A stretch of 64,000 nucleotides of DNA from G963667975 sp963677395. GTDB taxonomy: Bacteria; Bacteroidota; Bacteroidia; Bacteroidales; G963667975. Location of the stretch: positions 2,294,001 to 2,358,000 of the forward strand of contig OY781965.2 in assembly GCA_963677395.2 (NCBI GenBank). The letters run 5' to 3'. Of the stretch, positions 16,246-25,533 are shown one piece after another. Below the pieces are notes generated by a model. That model was not told the origin of the DNA. It ran no database searches and was given only the letters and a program-made list of their open reading frames with translations. The position numbers were made by a program, and so were the translations under genes. Numbering within the stretch: the stretch's first letter is position 1; each line of letters opens with the position of its first letter.

Positions 16246-16816
16246 CATTAAAGAAATCAGCACCTGCACAAAACCACAGGATCCTAAGCAGGAGCCTGTG
16301 GTTTCTTCCTGTAAATCCGGGAAAAAGTCATTTCAGGGAAATCCGGATATTATCCTCACGCGCAGCATCAAAGAACTGGTAAAGGGGGAAAACATACACT
16401 TCTACAGCTGGGCAAATTTTAACCTGGTGCGATTGATTCTGCACCTGATGAAATTTACCGGTCCGGCGCACCTGATGATGACCTCGTACAGTTTCAGCCA
16501 GGACAGCATCGAGAAACTTAACCGGCAGTTAAAAGCCGGGGATATTCTTTCCCTGAAAGTCTTAATTGATCACCGGGTAAAGGTGATGAGTCCGAAGCCT
16601 TTCCAGATGCTCTCAGGTTGCTTTGATTACCGCTGTACATCGCTACATGCCAAGGTGGCGCTCATCTGGAATGAAACATACAAGATCAGCATCGTAACCA
16701 GTCAGAACGCTACCGATAACCCGAAGCTGGAAAGGGGCATTATCCATACAGACTCAGAAATTTTTGATTTTGACTACAAAATACTATCCGATGAATTTGA
16801 CAAAGCAACAACTTGA
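16235..16816 (+). CDS. PLD-superfamily-like protein (193 aa)
   Basis: Contains one phospholipase D-like half-site: H138-A-K140 (SLHAKVALI) followed by TSQNATDNPKLERG, matching the SxN...N..E segment of PLD-like nucleases. The canonical Asp after HxK is not seen. A helical N-terminal half (IHFYSWANFNLVRLIL) precedes it. A single half-site would need to dimerise. It may cut or hold DNA, or act in host surface modification; its place just before the terminase genes hints at DNA processing. The GTG at 16235 is preferred; TTG 16226 is an alternative. Confidence 0.65.
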   Translation: MLINIKEISTCTKPQDPKQEPVVSSCKSGKKSFQGNPDIILTRSIKELVKGENIHFYSWANFNLVRLILHLMKFTGPAHLMMTSYSFSQDSIEKLNRQLKAGDILSLKVLIDHRVKVMSPKPFQMLSGCFDYRCTSLHAKVALIWNETYKISIVTSQNATDNPKLERGIIHTDSEIFDFDYKILSDEFDKATT

Positions 16817-17060
16817 AGAAGTAGAAGAAATGGCAAAGCTGTTTTACTCACCCGAAGAGATCGCGATCAACCTTGAAGCAGATCCGGATGAATTTACCGA
16901 GTTGATCCGGATACGAAGCGGAATCGTTTTCAATGCCTATATGAAAGGCTGGCTGGCTTCCGATATCGTACTCCGGCAGTCAATCCTGCAGGCTGCCCTG
17001 AACGGCAGCAGCCCTGCCCAGCAGATGATGAAAGACTTTCAGATAAAAGCAAAACTATGA
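16791..17060 (+). CDS. Possible terminase small subunit accessory, HTH-like (89 aa)
   Basis: A helical protein starting MNLTKQQLEEVEEMAKLFY, with a SPEEIAINLEADPDEFTELI turn like a DNA-recognition unit and a second helix pair (YMKGWLASDIVLRQSILQAA). The ATG at 16791 is preferred to a TTG at 16764, which would overlap the PLD-like gene further. Together with the next gene it is the likely small-terminase set that recognises packaging sites. Confidence 0.6.
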   Translation: MNLTKQQLEEVEEMAKLFYSPEEIAINLEADPDEFTELIRIRSGIVFNAYMKGWLASDIVLRQSILQAALNGSSPAQQMMKDFQIKAKL

Positions 17061-17647
17061 GCCGGAAATCACTACAGGACAACCGTTATGAGCTGATCAA
17101 AGCCCATATTTTAGACCCGGAGAATTCCCCGCTTCCAGAGGAGCATAAACAGCAACTGGAGCGGATCATCGACGCATCCCGGATACTGGAGAAAAACCCG
17201 ATGCAAAAGCAGGCAGTTGCACTGCTGCGGGCAAAATACCCCGATACCGGACGTACGCAGGCTTATGAGGATATCCGCCTTGCCGTAAAACTATTTAACA
17301 CCCTGCACACCTTCGACTTTGATTTTTGGCACAGCTGGTTAATTAACGACATCGTGAAAAACATTGAACGCTGCCGGAACATGGGTACTGCCAAAGCGTT
17401 CGGGGTGATAGCTTCGGAACATGCAAACCTGATCAAGGCATTGGGAGAGAAACCGGAAGAAATTGTCGATCCCCGCCGCAATGAAAAGCATGCATTTTAT
17501 ATACTTGTCCAAAACAACAATACTCAGGTGAAGCTGGATATCAATGACCTGCATAAGCTGCCGGTAAACACATTGCAGGAGCTTAACCGGGCATTGTTTG
17601 CAAAAGAAATTAACGATACTGAAGCGGAAGAAATATTCAATTCATGA
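17057..17647 (+). CDS. Terminase small subunit-like protein (196 aa)
   Basis: Its start overlaps the previous stop by 4 bp and it ends 4 bp into the large terminase gene. The N-terminal helices (IIDASRILEKNPMQKQAVAL, then LLRAKYPDTGRTQAYEDIRL) resemble the DNA-binding helices of small terminase proteins, followed by a longer helical C-terminus. Position and size support a packaging-site recognition role with the large subunit. Confidence 0.72.
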   Translation: MSRKSLQDNRYELIKAHILDPENSPLPEEHKQQLERIIDASRILEKNPMQKQAVALLRAKYPDTGRTQAYEDIRLAVKLFNTLHTFDFDFWHSWLINDIVKNIERCRNMGTAKAFGVIASEHANLIKALGEKPEEIVDPRRNEKHAFYILVQNNNTQVKLDINDLHKLPVNTLQELNRALFAKEINDTEAEEIFNS

Positions 17648-19341
17648 TTACCGAACTGATCAGTTTAAACTCTCCCCAGCAAATCTCTGTTCTCAATGAT
17701 GCCGTATCTGAAGTGGATATCTGGGGTCGCGGAACCGGGAAATCGTTTTCCATCGGTTGGGAGATCAACCAGATTAACCGTATCATGCCCCGTGCCGTGA
17801 CTTCAATCACCGGACAGACCTATGGTCAGCTTTTAACAAGGACGCTGCCTTCAACTTTTAAGTTTTTAGAAGAACTTGGTTATGAAAAGGATAAGGATTA
17901 TGTAATCGGAAGAAAGCCGCCCAGAGGCTGGGATGGTCCTTATGAGAAAATTCTTAAATATGAGAATTTTATCTCATTTGCCGGTGGCAACGGCTACCTT
18001 ATGTTGAGCCAGGACAGAGCCGGTTCTGCCCGTGGTCCCAATGTTGACCGTGAGCTGGTGGATGAAGCTCTCACAATAAATAAAGAGCGTTATGATCAGG
18101 AAGTATCCCCCACCAACAGGGGGAATGAGGAGCATTTCGGGTTTAAGTCTTCCAGTCCGGTAAGGCAGCATCACGGGTTCAGGTACGTATCCTCGATGCC
18201 ATACTCTCAGGAGCAACGCTGGCTGTTAGATTATGCAAAGTATTACGAGGACGAGGCAGGCATCCAGCTTTTTGATATCTGGAACCGGATAGTCAAATTC
18301 CAGATCGAGTTGATAGAAATGTATCTCAATCGTCACCTTAAGGACTTTAAGGATCTCTGGAATGAGATCGTGAGATTACGGGCAAAAATTGCTCCTTTCG
18401 TTTCGAAAGACGGGATTTTGTTCACTTTGGCCAATGCCTTTGACAACATTACGAACCTGGGTATGAAATATATTGCCCGGGAGTATAAAAAGCAAACGCT
18501 TTTAACCTTCCTGATAGAAATTTTAAACTGGGTAATTGACAAAGTGGAAGACTGTTACTATCAGCTTGATCCCGCGAAGCACATCTATTACAATGCGACA
18601 AATGATTCATTTATCCGGTCGTTCGCGGAAAAAACAGATTACGATTTTCAAAAGCTGGGAAAGCCAGACAGTCGTTTTGACCTTGATTGTGATCCGAACA
18701 AGCCCCTTGAGATTGTTCCGGACTGGGGAGCGAAGATTGCGTTATTCTCCGTTGCCCAGGAGCGGAATTTTAATTTTGTCACCAATATTGCAGAACCCTG
18801 CGATTGTACTATCAATGAGTTCTTTGTCAAGCCTGACGAAACCCAGAACGTGATGATTGACGACCTGGTTGATGAGTGCTGTCTTTACTATGAAAATCAC
18901 GGGTGTAAAGAAATCGAGTATTACCATGACCGCTATGGTGACAGTCGCCAGCCCAATGCAAAAAACTCTAAGCCCTATAATGAGCAGGCAGCGGACAGGT
19001 TTGCCCGCAACGGCTGGAAGGTAATCCACCGGTTGCACAAGGGGCAGGAGCCGCCCCAGCATGAAAAGTACTTACTTTGGGCAAATCTGCTCAAAGGCAA
19101 TATGGGACCCCGTAAGACAATTTTTAACGGCACAAAATGTAAATACACGCTGATTTCCATGAACAATACAAAGGTCATCGAACGACAGGGTAAGTTTGAA
19201 AAAGACAAATCTTCAGAGCGTAAAGGCAGCGTTCTGCCCCAGGAGGCGACGCATTTTTCGGATGCCGTGGATAAACGTATCTGGACAAAATACAGTTCGG
19301 TGTTGTATCGAAGATCCACCTTTGTTGAACCCCGGATGTAA
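17644..19341 (+). CDS. terL: Terminase large subunit (565 aa)
   Basis: The motor and nuclease that packages phage DNA. The ATPase half shows Walker A at 28-34 (GRGTGKS), a Q-motif-like start (SPQQISVLNDAVS) and Walker B near NVDRELVDEALTI. The nuclease half shows the acidic triad pattern expected of this family: VPDWGAKI, then DDLVDECCLYYE with YHDRYGDS, and THFSDAVDK near the end. Full length for the family. It overlaps the small terminase gene by 4 bp. The portal gene, normally next, is about 14 kb away, beyond the cargo region. Confidence 0.93.
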   Translation: MITELISLNSPQQISVLNDAVSEVDIWGRGTGKSFSIGWEINQINRIMPRAVTSITGQTYGQLLTRTLPSTFKFLEELGYEKDKDYVIGRKPPRGWDGPYEKILKYENFISFAGGNGYLMLSQDRAGSARGPNVDRELVDEALTINKERYDQEVSPTNRGNEEHFGFKSSSPVRQHHGFRYVSSMPYSQEQRWLLDYAKYYEDEAGIQLFDIWNRIVKFQIELIEMYLNRHLKDFKDLWNEIVRLRAKIAPFVSKDGILFTLANAFDNITNLGMKYIAREYKKQTLLTFLIEILNWVIDKVEDCYYQLDPAKHIYYNATNDSFIRSFAEKTDYDFQKLGKPDSRFDLDCDPNKPLEIVPDWGAKIALFSVAQERNFNFVTNIAEPCDCTINEFFVKPDETQNVMIDDLVDECCLYYENHGCKEIEYYHDRYGDSRQPNAKNSKPYNEQAADRFARNGWKVIHRLHKGQEPPQHEKYLLWANLLKGNMGPRKTIFNGTKCKYTLISMNNTKVIERQGKFEKDKSSERKGSVLPQEATHFSDAVDKRIWTKYSSVLYRRSTFVEPRM

Positions 19342-20055
19342 TTTTTTTCTTTCTTTTCTTCCTTATATGCTTGTACAATATGTAAAAAACACTACATTTA
19401 CATCCGAAATCCATAAAATGTACGGATGCAGTAGTAAATAGTAGAAAAAATAAATTAAAAATATAAATAGCGTTTGCTATTATTCTTGATCTTAAAAATC
19501 TGGAAAATTTTCATACAACAAGAATAATAAGTAAAAACGCACACGTCATGGCGTGTGCTTTACTTATTTGTTGTATGGGGCTTTCCAGAGCCTTTAAGAT
19601 CGAATACAGTAAAAGTCACACGCCTTTTTAATTGGTGGGTGGCAAATTATACCAAAAATTAAAATACTGGAAATAAGAATATTTCTTTCCTTTTTTGCCC
19701 TGATATAACCCCCATTGTCATGAAACAAATTCGAAGTACAAAAGATATCCTTAAAAAAATACAACTCACAGTTGTATTTTACAACTAATAATTAGTTGTG
19801 AAATGCTTTATTTATCACGATCTTTGTATAAGTCCATGGCTTAGTATTAACTTAACCGTCTATTGTGCTATGAATAAAATCATTAATCCCGGCATAGGAC
19901 AAAACAACCTCCGAAGTCCGCCTTTTGCGTAAGAAATGAAAGAGTGAAATGTGAATAGAATTATTCATCATCTCAATTCTTTTGCGTAGAAAAAAACTTT
20001 TCCCGAAGTACGCAAAGATTCATTCATCTTAGTTTTTTAACTAAACCTATTAATT
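19342..20055. other. Non-coding region before the cargo genes
   Basis: No gene was recognised in about 710 bp. It holds the long nested hairpin (19488-19601), two further inverted repeats (ACAACT...AGTTGT at 19761-19775 and ACAACTAAT/ATTAGTTGT at 19781-19799), and the motif CTTTTGCGTA at 19922 and 19979, with its inverse TACGCAAAG at 20009. These probably regulate the large surface protein that starts at 20056 or mark the insertion border of the cargo. Confidence 0.55.
19488..19601. ncRNA. Long nested hairpin, possible structured RNA or cruciform DNA
   Basis: Five stems nest almost without interruption over 114 nt: GATCTTAAA/TTTAAGATC, TCTGGAAA/TTTCCAGA, CATACAACAA/TTGTTGTATG, AATAAGTAAA/TTTACTTATT and GCACACG/CGTGTGC around a short apical loop near 19546-19551. 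It is far longer than a normal terminator and has no strong T-run. It could be a small RNA, a recombination site or the end-structure of a mobile cassette; no known family matched by eye. Confidence 0.6.
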
Positions 20056-23000
20056 ATGAAAAAATCTATATTTTTTATCATCAGCATCCTCATGCTGTTG
20101 GGCATTACCGGCTATAGTCAGGATAATCCCAAACGTTCCGACGGAGCCGCATGGCTCTATGGAACTTACTCCCCCAAAGCCAACTTTTTCGATTTGCATA
20201 AGCTTGGTCTGGACTACTTTAAAGTTTACAAAGATTCTGATAATACCTACGAACTCTATAACCGCTTTAAGGTTTGGAGTGATATTTTTGGTTCACGTTC
20301 GGTATGGGCAGATAGCCCGCAGGATGGTATGGCAGGAGTTTACAAAGAAACTGCCGATCTGAACGCCGCCGCGATTACGCTTCCCCCAAGTCATCCGTAT
20401 TCCGACTGGAAACAAACAGGGGCGAGCGAGTCGCCCGTGCAAAACCTTGGAACGGTAACTTCCATCTGGCAAGACCCTGCCAATCCCGATAACTATATGA
20501 TCGGTACCGAAGCTTCCGGCATCTGGCAGTTTAACTCCTCTACCCAAACATGGAAAAACATTTCTGATACCTACACCGGGGCTCTCACGGGCTTTGGAGT
20601 AAGCAGTCTGGATAAACATGGCACCCAGCTAATGGCTGCTTCGTTTAATCCCAGCATGGATATGTTTATCGGGGAAGGAATAGGATTACTCTTTACCACC
20701 AATAACGGAGCAACATGGAGCCAGTTGTTGCCGACGTATATGACCAACAATAGTTTTCTTACCAGTGAGGTAATCTGGAAAGTATTAAAAGACAAACGAA
20801 ATCTTGGTTCTTATCCTAATGACTGGCTGATTGCCAAAGGAGATACCGTTTATTCGGTAAATGCACTTAGTCAGGCTTCGTTTTTCAATAATGCACGTAA
20901 AATCGGAGTTCCCCACAACAATGATTCCACGTGGTTGCAAAGCCGTATTCGTGATTTTGAGCTTTCCGATACATTATACAGGGACAGTGTCACCAGAAAT
21001 TACCATGCCCTGTGTTTTTCCACCGATGGTTTTTACCGGGAAAATATCCGGCAAAACGCCGAACTGTTTTATCAATTCAGGAATAATACCCATTTCTTCT
21101 CAGGCAAACCCTCTCAAATAACCCTGCCTTATGACAATGTCCATAACTTTATCGAATATATAGCCATTGACCAATACAAAACAACAAACCCGAATAACCT
21201 GTTTTACGTGGTTTACAAAGAAGTTTCAATGACAGACCCGACCACGAGCTGGTTACATATCGGAGTGTTGAAAAAGAACGTAAACTATGTAAATGATTCA
21301 ACCTTGTTGACGTATCAGGAATACTCTACAACCCCTGTTGCCAACAATTTTAACTCAGCATTTGCAGGATTTGGTTATCGGTACAACGCCTTTAAAGTCG
21401 CGGAAAAAAACCAGATTTATTATATGCTCATCGGGGGATATTATGTTACGATAATATCCTTTGACCCACCAACGAATACCATTATATCTACTCCTTATAT
21501 TTCAAGTCCGGGGCTTAGCGGTCCTTCTGAAAGTCCAACCTATAATGATAAATGCCATTATGGCATTCGTGATATAGCCTCGAAGTATTACAGCACGCTG
21601 AACGAACCCAAAATACTCATCGGAAACGAAGGCGGAATCTCCGATATATCGTTTAAATCAGGTCTGCCTGTATATTCCAATGTAAACTATAAAGGACTGG
21701 CGATTGCTCAGGTACGAAATCTGAGCAGTAGCAAATATTCTGCAACCAATGTGCTGGTGCATAGTTCCTATCGTAACGGTTATTGGTCAAAAGCCTGCAT
21801 TTATCCCTGGCATTCCACCGCCTTTATGGACGGGGGTTCTTCCAAAATTGTGGATGAGCAGTTAGGGTATAATTCATACACGCAGGGATTTGCAAATTCA
21901 CCCACCAACTATTTCGGGATTACCAACAATGAACTCTACTACAACCCGAGCCAGAACTATTACCCTGACCAGATGTATTTTTCGAGCAATGCCTGGCTAT
22001 ATGATCAGGGCTATTGTGCCACCCCGCAAAAAACACCATTATTGACTACTGACTTTGGAAATCCGTGGTGGACACAGCCCTGCACCTACGCAGCACCCTT
22101 AGCCATCCGCCCCGATACGGCAAACCTCTTTTATCTGGCACATCATGATATTTACCAGACAAATAATTTAGATGGTTTTTCGTGGTCAAGAATCTCCTTT
22201 CCTGCCTATGGTTATCCTTCTTTAAGCCATTGGGCATGGAGTTTGCAGGCACTGGAATTTGCCCCTTCGAGCAAGGATACCTTATTTGCCATATTCCCGG
22301 TTCGGACAGAAGGCAGAAATGAAGCCGGACAGGGAAATAATTATCCGGCAGGGCATAAAATATATCGCGGTGTACAAATCAATAACATCTGGCATTGGCA
22401 GGATCTTACCACCGACTCACTGCCCTATATCTTTCACGCCAGAGGACTTACCGATATCGCTGTGAATCCCGATAACTCCAAAGAGCTCTGGATTACCCTC
22501 GATCAATATTCCGGTCATATCATGAACGGAGAATACCGGGTAATGCACACCACCGACGGCGGGCTGTCGTGGGACGACTATTCCACGGGGCTTTCCTGCG
22601 TTCCGGTAAACAGTATTGTACTGAACCGGGAAAGTAATCTGCATGATCTGTATGTAGCAAACGATATGGGCGTATTTTATCGTAACGATACCATGAGCAG
22701 TTGGAAGCCCTATATGCAAAACCTTCCCCGTTGTATGGTGATGGATTTGGAAATAGACTACGACCGCATGGTGCTTTATGCCGGAACATGGGGACGCAGT
22801 GTATGGGAATCACGAATTCCCTGCTATAATGAGATGCCGCAGGATATTACCGTCAGCTCAAACCAAACATGGAGTACACCCAAATACAACTGTGGAAACA
22901 TTACCGTGAACAGCGGGGCAACTCTCACCGTCAGTACCACTGTGGAGATGGGAATCGGCAAAGAGATAAGGGTAAAACCCGGGGCAACCTTAAGCCTTGT

Positions 23001-25470
23001 AAATGCCACGGTGACCAATTCATGCAAACGTTACTGGAAAGGGATTGTAGTGGAAGGCGACCATAACCTGAGCATTTTTTACAATAGTAGTCAGCACGGG
23101 AAACTGTTTTCTTCGGGCAGTACCATTTCCAATGCACTGTTAGCCGTCAGAACCCAGAGTATTGACACCACCCTTTCGACAAACCATGGTGGCGGCGAAG
23201 TTTCCTGTTACAACACCCTCTTTTTAAATAACCGCCTCTCGGTGAAGATGAAACCTTATATCAACCGTAACCCGAATAATCATACCCCGTATTACGACCT
23301 GAGTACGTTTAACAACTGTAACTTTGTTTACAACGAGGATTATATCATTGATTCACTCTTTATCGGCTTCGTGGATATTGACGGGATAAACCGGGTTCAG
23401 TTTAATGGTTGTGCTTTCCGGAATGACTATGCTCCCTGTGGTGCAAAACTCGAAAACATCGGAACAGGGATTAAAGCGCACAATTCCACGTTTGTTGCAC
23501 AGTCCACCTACTCAGGTTCCTATCCCGGCGATTTGGGAACGATCACTCCCTGCGAGTTTAAAAACCTTAGTTACGGTGTTTGGACAAAAAGCGATACCGG
23601 AACGGTGGTAGAAGCAAAAGTAATTGACAGTAAGTTCACAGGTAATACCCACGGTATATATGCTTACAATAATAAGTATAATACCTTCCTGTCGAATATC
23701 TTTCATGTACCGCCCAAAATACAGTCGCTGTGGGATACTTTATCCGGACAGCCTTATGGTGTTTACACCCAGTGTTGGCAGACGTTGAAGTTTGAAGGGA
23801 ATATCTTCCGTCCCTGTGTCGATTCGGCAAGCGGGTATATCGGGGTGTTAGCCGTGAATACCGGGGAAAACCCGAATAAGATTTACAATTGTAGTTTCGA
23901 TTCTATACGTTACGGGGTTATTGCTTTGGGAAATAACCGTGCAAATGATGCCAGTGGTTTTGTTAACAAAGGACTGGTGATGAAATGCAACGACTTTAGC
24001 AATTGTTACTTTGACATTGCAGCCCGCAAGCTAAACCTTACGGCACCTACTCCGGCAAGCGAAGGTATTGCAAGTGCTCAGGGTAATAATCCCGGGGCGG
24101 TAACCGGAGCGGCTGCCATGCAGTTTACCGCCAATAACCGTTTCTCGCATAGCTGCACCACAGGGAATAACGATTTATTTAATGATGCACGATCATTTAA
24201 GTATGTTTATTGGATTGACACAGCAAGTACACCTAGTTGCTATAGTATGAATTTAATTACTACCCTAGGAGTAACTAATGGTTCTCCGTTTGACAAACCC
24301 TTTGCCTGTCCTCCGGTAGCCATACAGCCTCCACCCTCACAGCCTTTTAGCATGGATGCAATTACACAGTTAAATACCCTGAGTACACAGTTAAACAGCC
24401 AGACACTACTTTATAAAATGTATGTGGACGGGGGCAATACCCAGGCGTTAAAGGATGCCATTGAGCTGGCTTACCCGTGGGAATCCTACGATCAGTTTAA
24501 CCAGTTGATGGAACTATCCCCTTATGTATCGGATGAAGTATTAATTGCTGCCGCTGCCAATGAAGAATTGTTTCCTGCTCCGATGATACGCTTAATACTG
24601 CTGGCAAATCCACAGGGCTTACGCTCTGACGATGTTTGGAAAGCATTGGAAAACCGTATTAATCCTATTCCTGAGGAGACTATGGCAGAACTTGAAAACG
24701 CTACCGGAAACTACTCACCTAAGGACAAGATGGAAAGTGAACTATCCATCCTGTATGCTCAAAAGCAAAATGCCCGTGCAAGGCTTTATGATGCCTTTGC
24801 ATACGAGGGAGAAGCATGGATAGCCGACAGTTTACTGGCATCGTATCGTAAGGATAAAGATTATACATTCCTGCCTGTAATGATGGGGATAAATCAAAAA
24901 CTATTGCGTTATGATGATATTGATGCTTTGTTTACCTTCTTTTTGCAGGAATGTACTCTAAGTTCCGGAGCAGAAGCCGAAGTGCTGGCATTTAAAACCA
25001 TGTACCTGATGCAAAGAAACTGGGTAAACAATGCAGTAACAGGTGAAGAACTTATGAAATTGCAGGACTTTATGCAGGATTCGAACTACAAGGTAGTAGA
25101 AACGGCAATCGCTTTATATAGTCTGGCAGTTCCGGATTATCAGCTTAAAGAGATCATCCGTTTACCGTATGAGCAGCCACGGGAAAAGAGTAAACGGTTC
25201 AGAGCAATCCACAAACCACAGGCTAAGCCTTTACAGGCATCGCCCAATCCGGCTCACGACTTTATTACGGTAAGTTATCAACTGCCCGATGATGTTAGCG
25301 AGGCAACTTTATGTATTTACGATGCCACAGGGCGTAAATACTATTGTAAGGCAGCCGATAAAAGCGGGAATACCATCATCGGACTGGATGGTTTGGTAAA
25401 AGGGATTTATATCTGCACTCTCGAAACAAACGGTTCGGTATTGCAAAGTGTTAAATTCTCAGTCTATTAA
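20056..25470 (+). CDS. Large secreted surface protein with beta-propeller, beta-helix and T9SS domain (1804 aa)
   Basis: A signal peptide (1-22, MKKSIFFIISILMLLGITGY) sends the protein to the periplasm. About 130-910 has Asp-box/BNR-type beta-propeller repeats (TNNGATWSQL, HTTDGGLSWDDY, YAGTWGRSVW). About 940-1400 is repetitive, with the GATLTV and GATLSLVNATV turns of right-handed beta-helix proteins. About 1435-1710 is helical. The last 78 residues (1727-1804) form a type A T9SS sorting domain (SPNPAHDF, GIYICTLETNGS). It would be exported by the host T9SS and anchored to or released from the cell surface. Possible adhesin or glycan-binding protein. A tailed-phage genome normally would not encode it, so it is lysogen cargo. 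Confidence 0.85.
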   Translation: MKKSIFFIISILMLLGITGYSQDNPKRSDGAAWLYGTYSPKANFFDLHKLGLDYFKVYKDSDNTYELYNRFKVWSDIFGSRSVWADSPQDGMAGVYKETADLNAAAITLPPSHPYSDWKQTGASESPVQNLGTVTSIWQDPANPDNYMIGTEASGIWQFNSSTQTWKNISDTYTGALTGFGVSSLDKHGTQLMAASFNPSMDMFIGEGIGLLFTTNNGATWSQLLPTYMTNNSFLTSEVIWKVLKDKRNLGSYPNDWLIAKGDTVYSVNALSQASFFNNARKIGVPHNNDSTWLQSRIRDFELSDTLYRDSVTRNYHALCFSTDGFYRENIRQNAELFYQFRNNTHFFSGKPSQITLPYDNVHNFIEYIAIDQYKTTNPNNLFYVVYKEVSMTDPTTSWLHIGVLKKNVNYVNDSTLLTYQEYSTTPVANNFNSAFAGFGYRYNAFKVAEKNQIYYMLIGGYYVTIISFDPPTNTIISTPYISSPGLSGPSESPTYNDKCHYGIRDIASKYYSTLNEPKILIGNEGGISDISFKSGLPVYSNVNYKGLAIAQVRNLSSSKYSATNVLVHSSYRNGYWSKACIYPWHSTAFMDGGSSKIVDEQLGYNSYTQGFANSPTNYFGITNNELYYNPSQNYYPDQMYFSSNAWLYDQGYCATPQKTPLLTTDFGNPWWTQPCTYAAPLAIRPDTANLFYLAHHDIYQTNNLDGFSWSRISFPAYGYPSLSHWAWSLQALEFAPSSKDTLFAIFPVRTEGRNEAGQGNNYPAGHKIYRGVQINNIWHWQDLTTDSLPYIFHARGLTDIAVNPDNSKELWITLDQYSGHIMNGEYRVMHTTDGGLSWDDYSTGLSCVPVNSIVLNRESNLHDLYVANDMGVFYRNDTMSSWKPYMQNLPRCMVMDLEIDYDRMVLYAGTWGRSVWESRIPCYNEMPQDITVSSNQTWSTPKYNCGNITVNSGATLTVSTTVEMGIGKEIRVKPGATLSLVNATVTNSCKRYWKGIVVEGDHNLSIFYNSSQHGKLFSSGSTISNALLAVRTQSIDTTLSTNHGGGEVSCYNTLFLNNRLSVKMKPYINRNPNNHTPYYDLSTFNNCNFVYNEDYIIDSLFIGFVDIDGINRVQFNGCAFRNDYAPCGAKLENIGTGIKAHNSTFVAQSTYSGSYPGDLGTITPCEFKNLSYGVWTKSDTGTVVEAKVIDSKFTGNTHGIYAYNNKYNTFLSNIFHVPPKIQSLWDTLSGQPYGVYTQCWQTLKFEGNIFRPCVDSASGYIGVLAVNTGENPNKIYNCSFDSIRYGVIALGNNRANDASGFVNKGLVMKCNDFSNCYFDIAARKLNLTAPTPASEGIASAQGNNPGAVTGAAAMQFTANNRFSHSCTTGNNDLFNDARSFKYVYWIDTASTPSCYSMNLITTLGVTNGSPFDKPFACPPVAIQPPPSQPFSMDAITQLNTLSTQLNSQTLLYKMYVDGGNTQALKDAIELAYPWESYDQFNQLMELSPYVSDEVLIAAAANEELFPAPMIRLILLANPQGLRSDDVWKALENRINPIPEETMAELENATGNYSPKDKMESELSILYAQKQNARARLYDAFAYEGEAWIADSLLASYRKDKDYTFLPVMMGINQKLLRYDDIDALFTFFLQECTLSSGAEAEVLAFKTMYLMQRNWVNNAVTGEELMKLQDFMQDSNYKVVETAIALYSLAVPDYQLKEIIRLPYEQPREKSKRFRAIHKPQAKPLQASPNPAHDFITVSYQLPDDVSEATLCIYDATGRKYYCKAADKSGNTIIGLDGLVKGIYICTLETNGSVLQSVKFSVY

Positions 25471-25481
25471 CCAATTGTATC

Positions 25482-25511
25482 AAAAGCAGGTGTATATTTA
25501 CACCTGCTTTT
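25482..25511 (+). terminator. Hairpin between the 1804-aa gene and the first 475-aa gene
   Basis: The perfect 13-bp stem AAAAGCAGGTGTA (25482-25494) and TACACCTGCTTTT (25499-25511) is followed by a T-rich run. The hairpin end is just 22 bp before the next ATG, so a downstream promoter hardly fits; it may be a leaky terminator or an mRNA-processing structure. It is repeated at 27297-27326 and 29105-29134. Confidence 0.65.
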
Positions 25512-25533
25512 GTTTCTTTAATCTTTACGCAAG

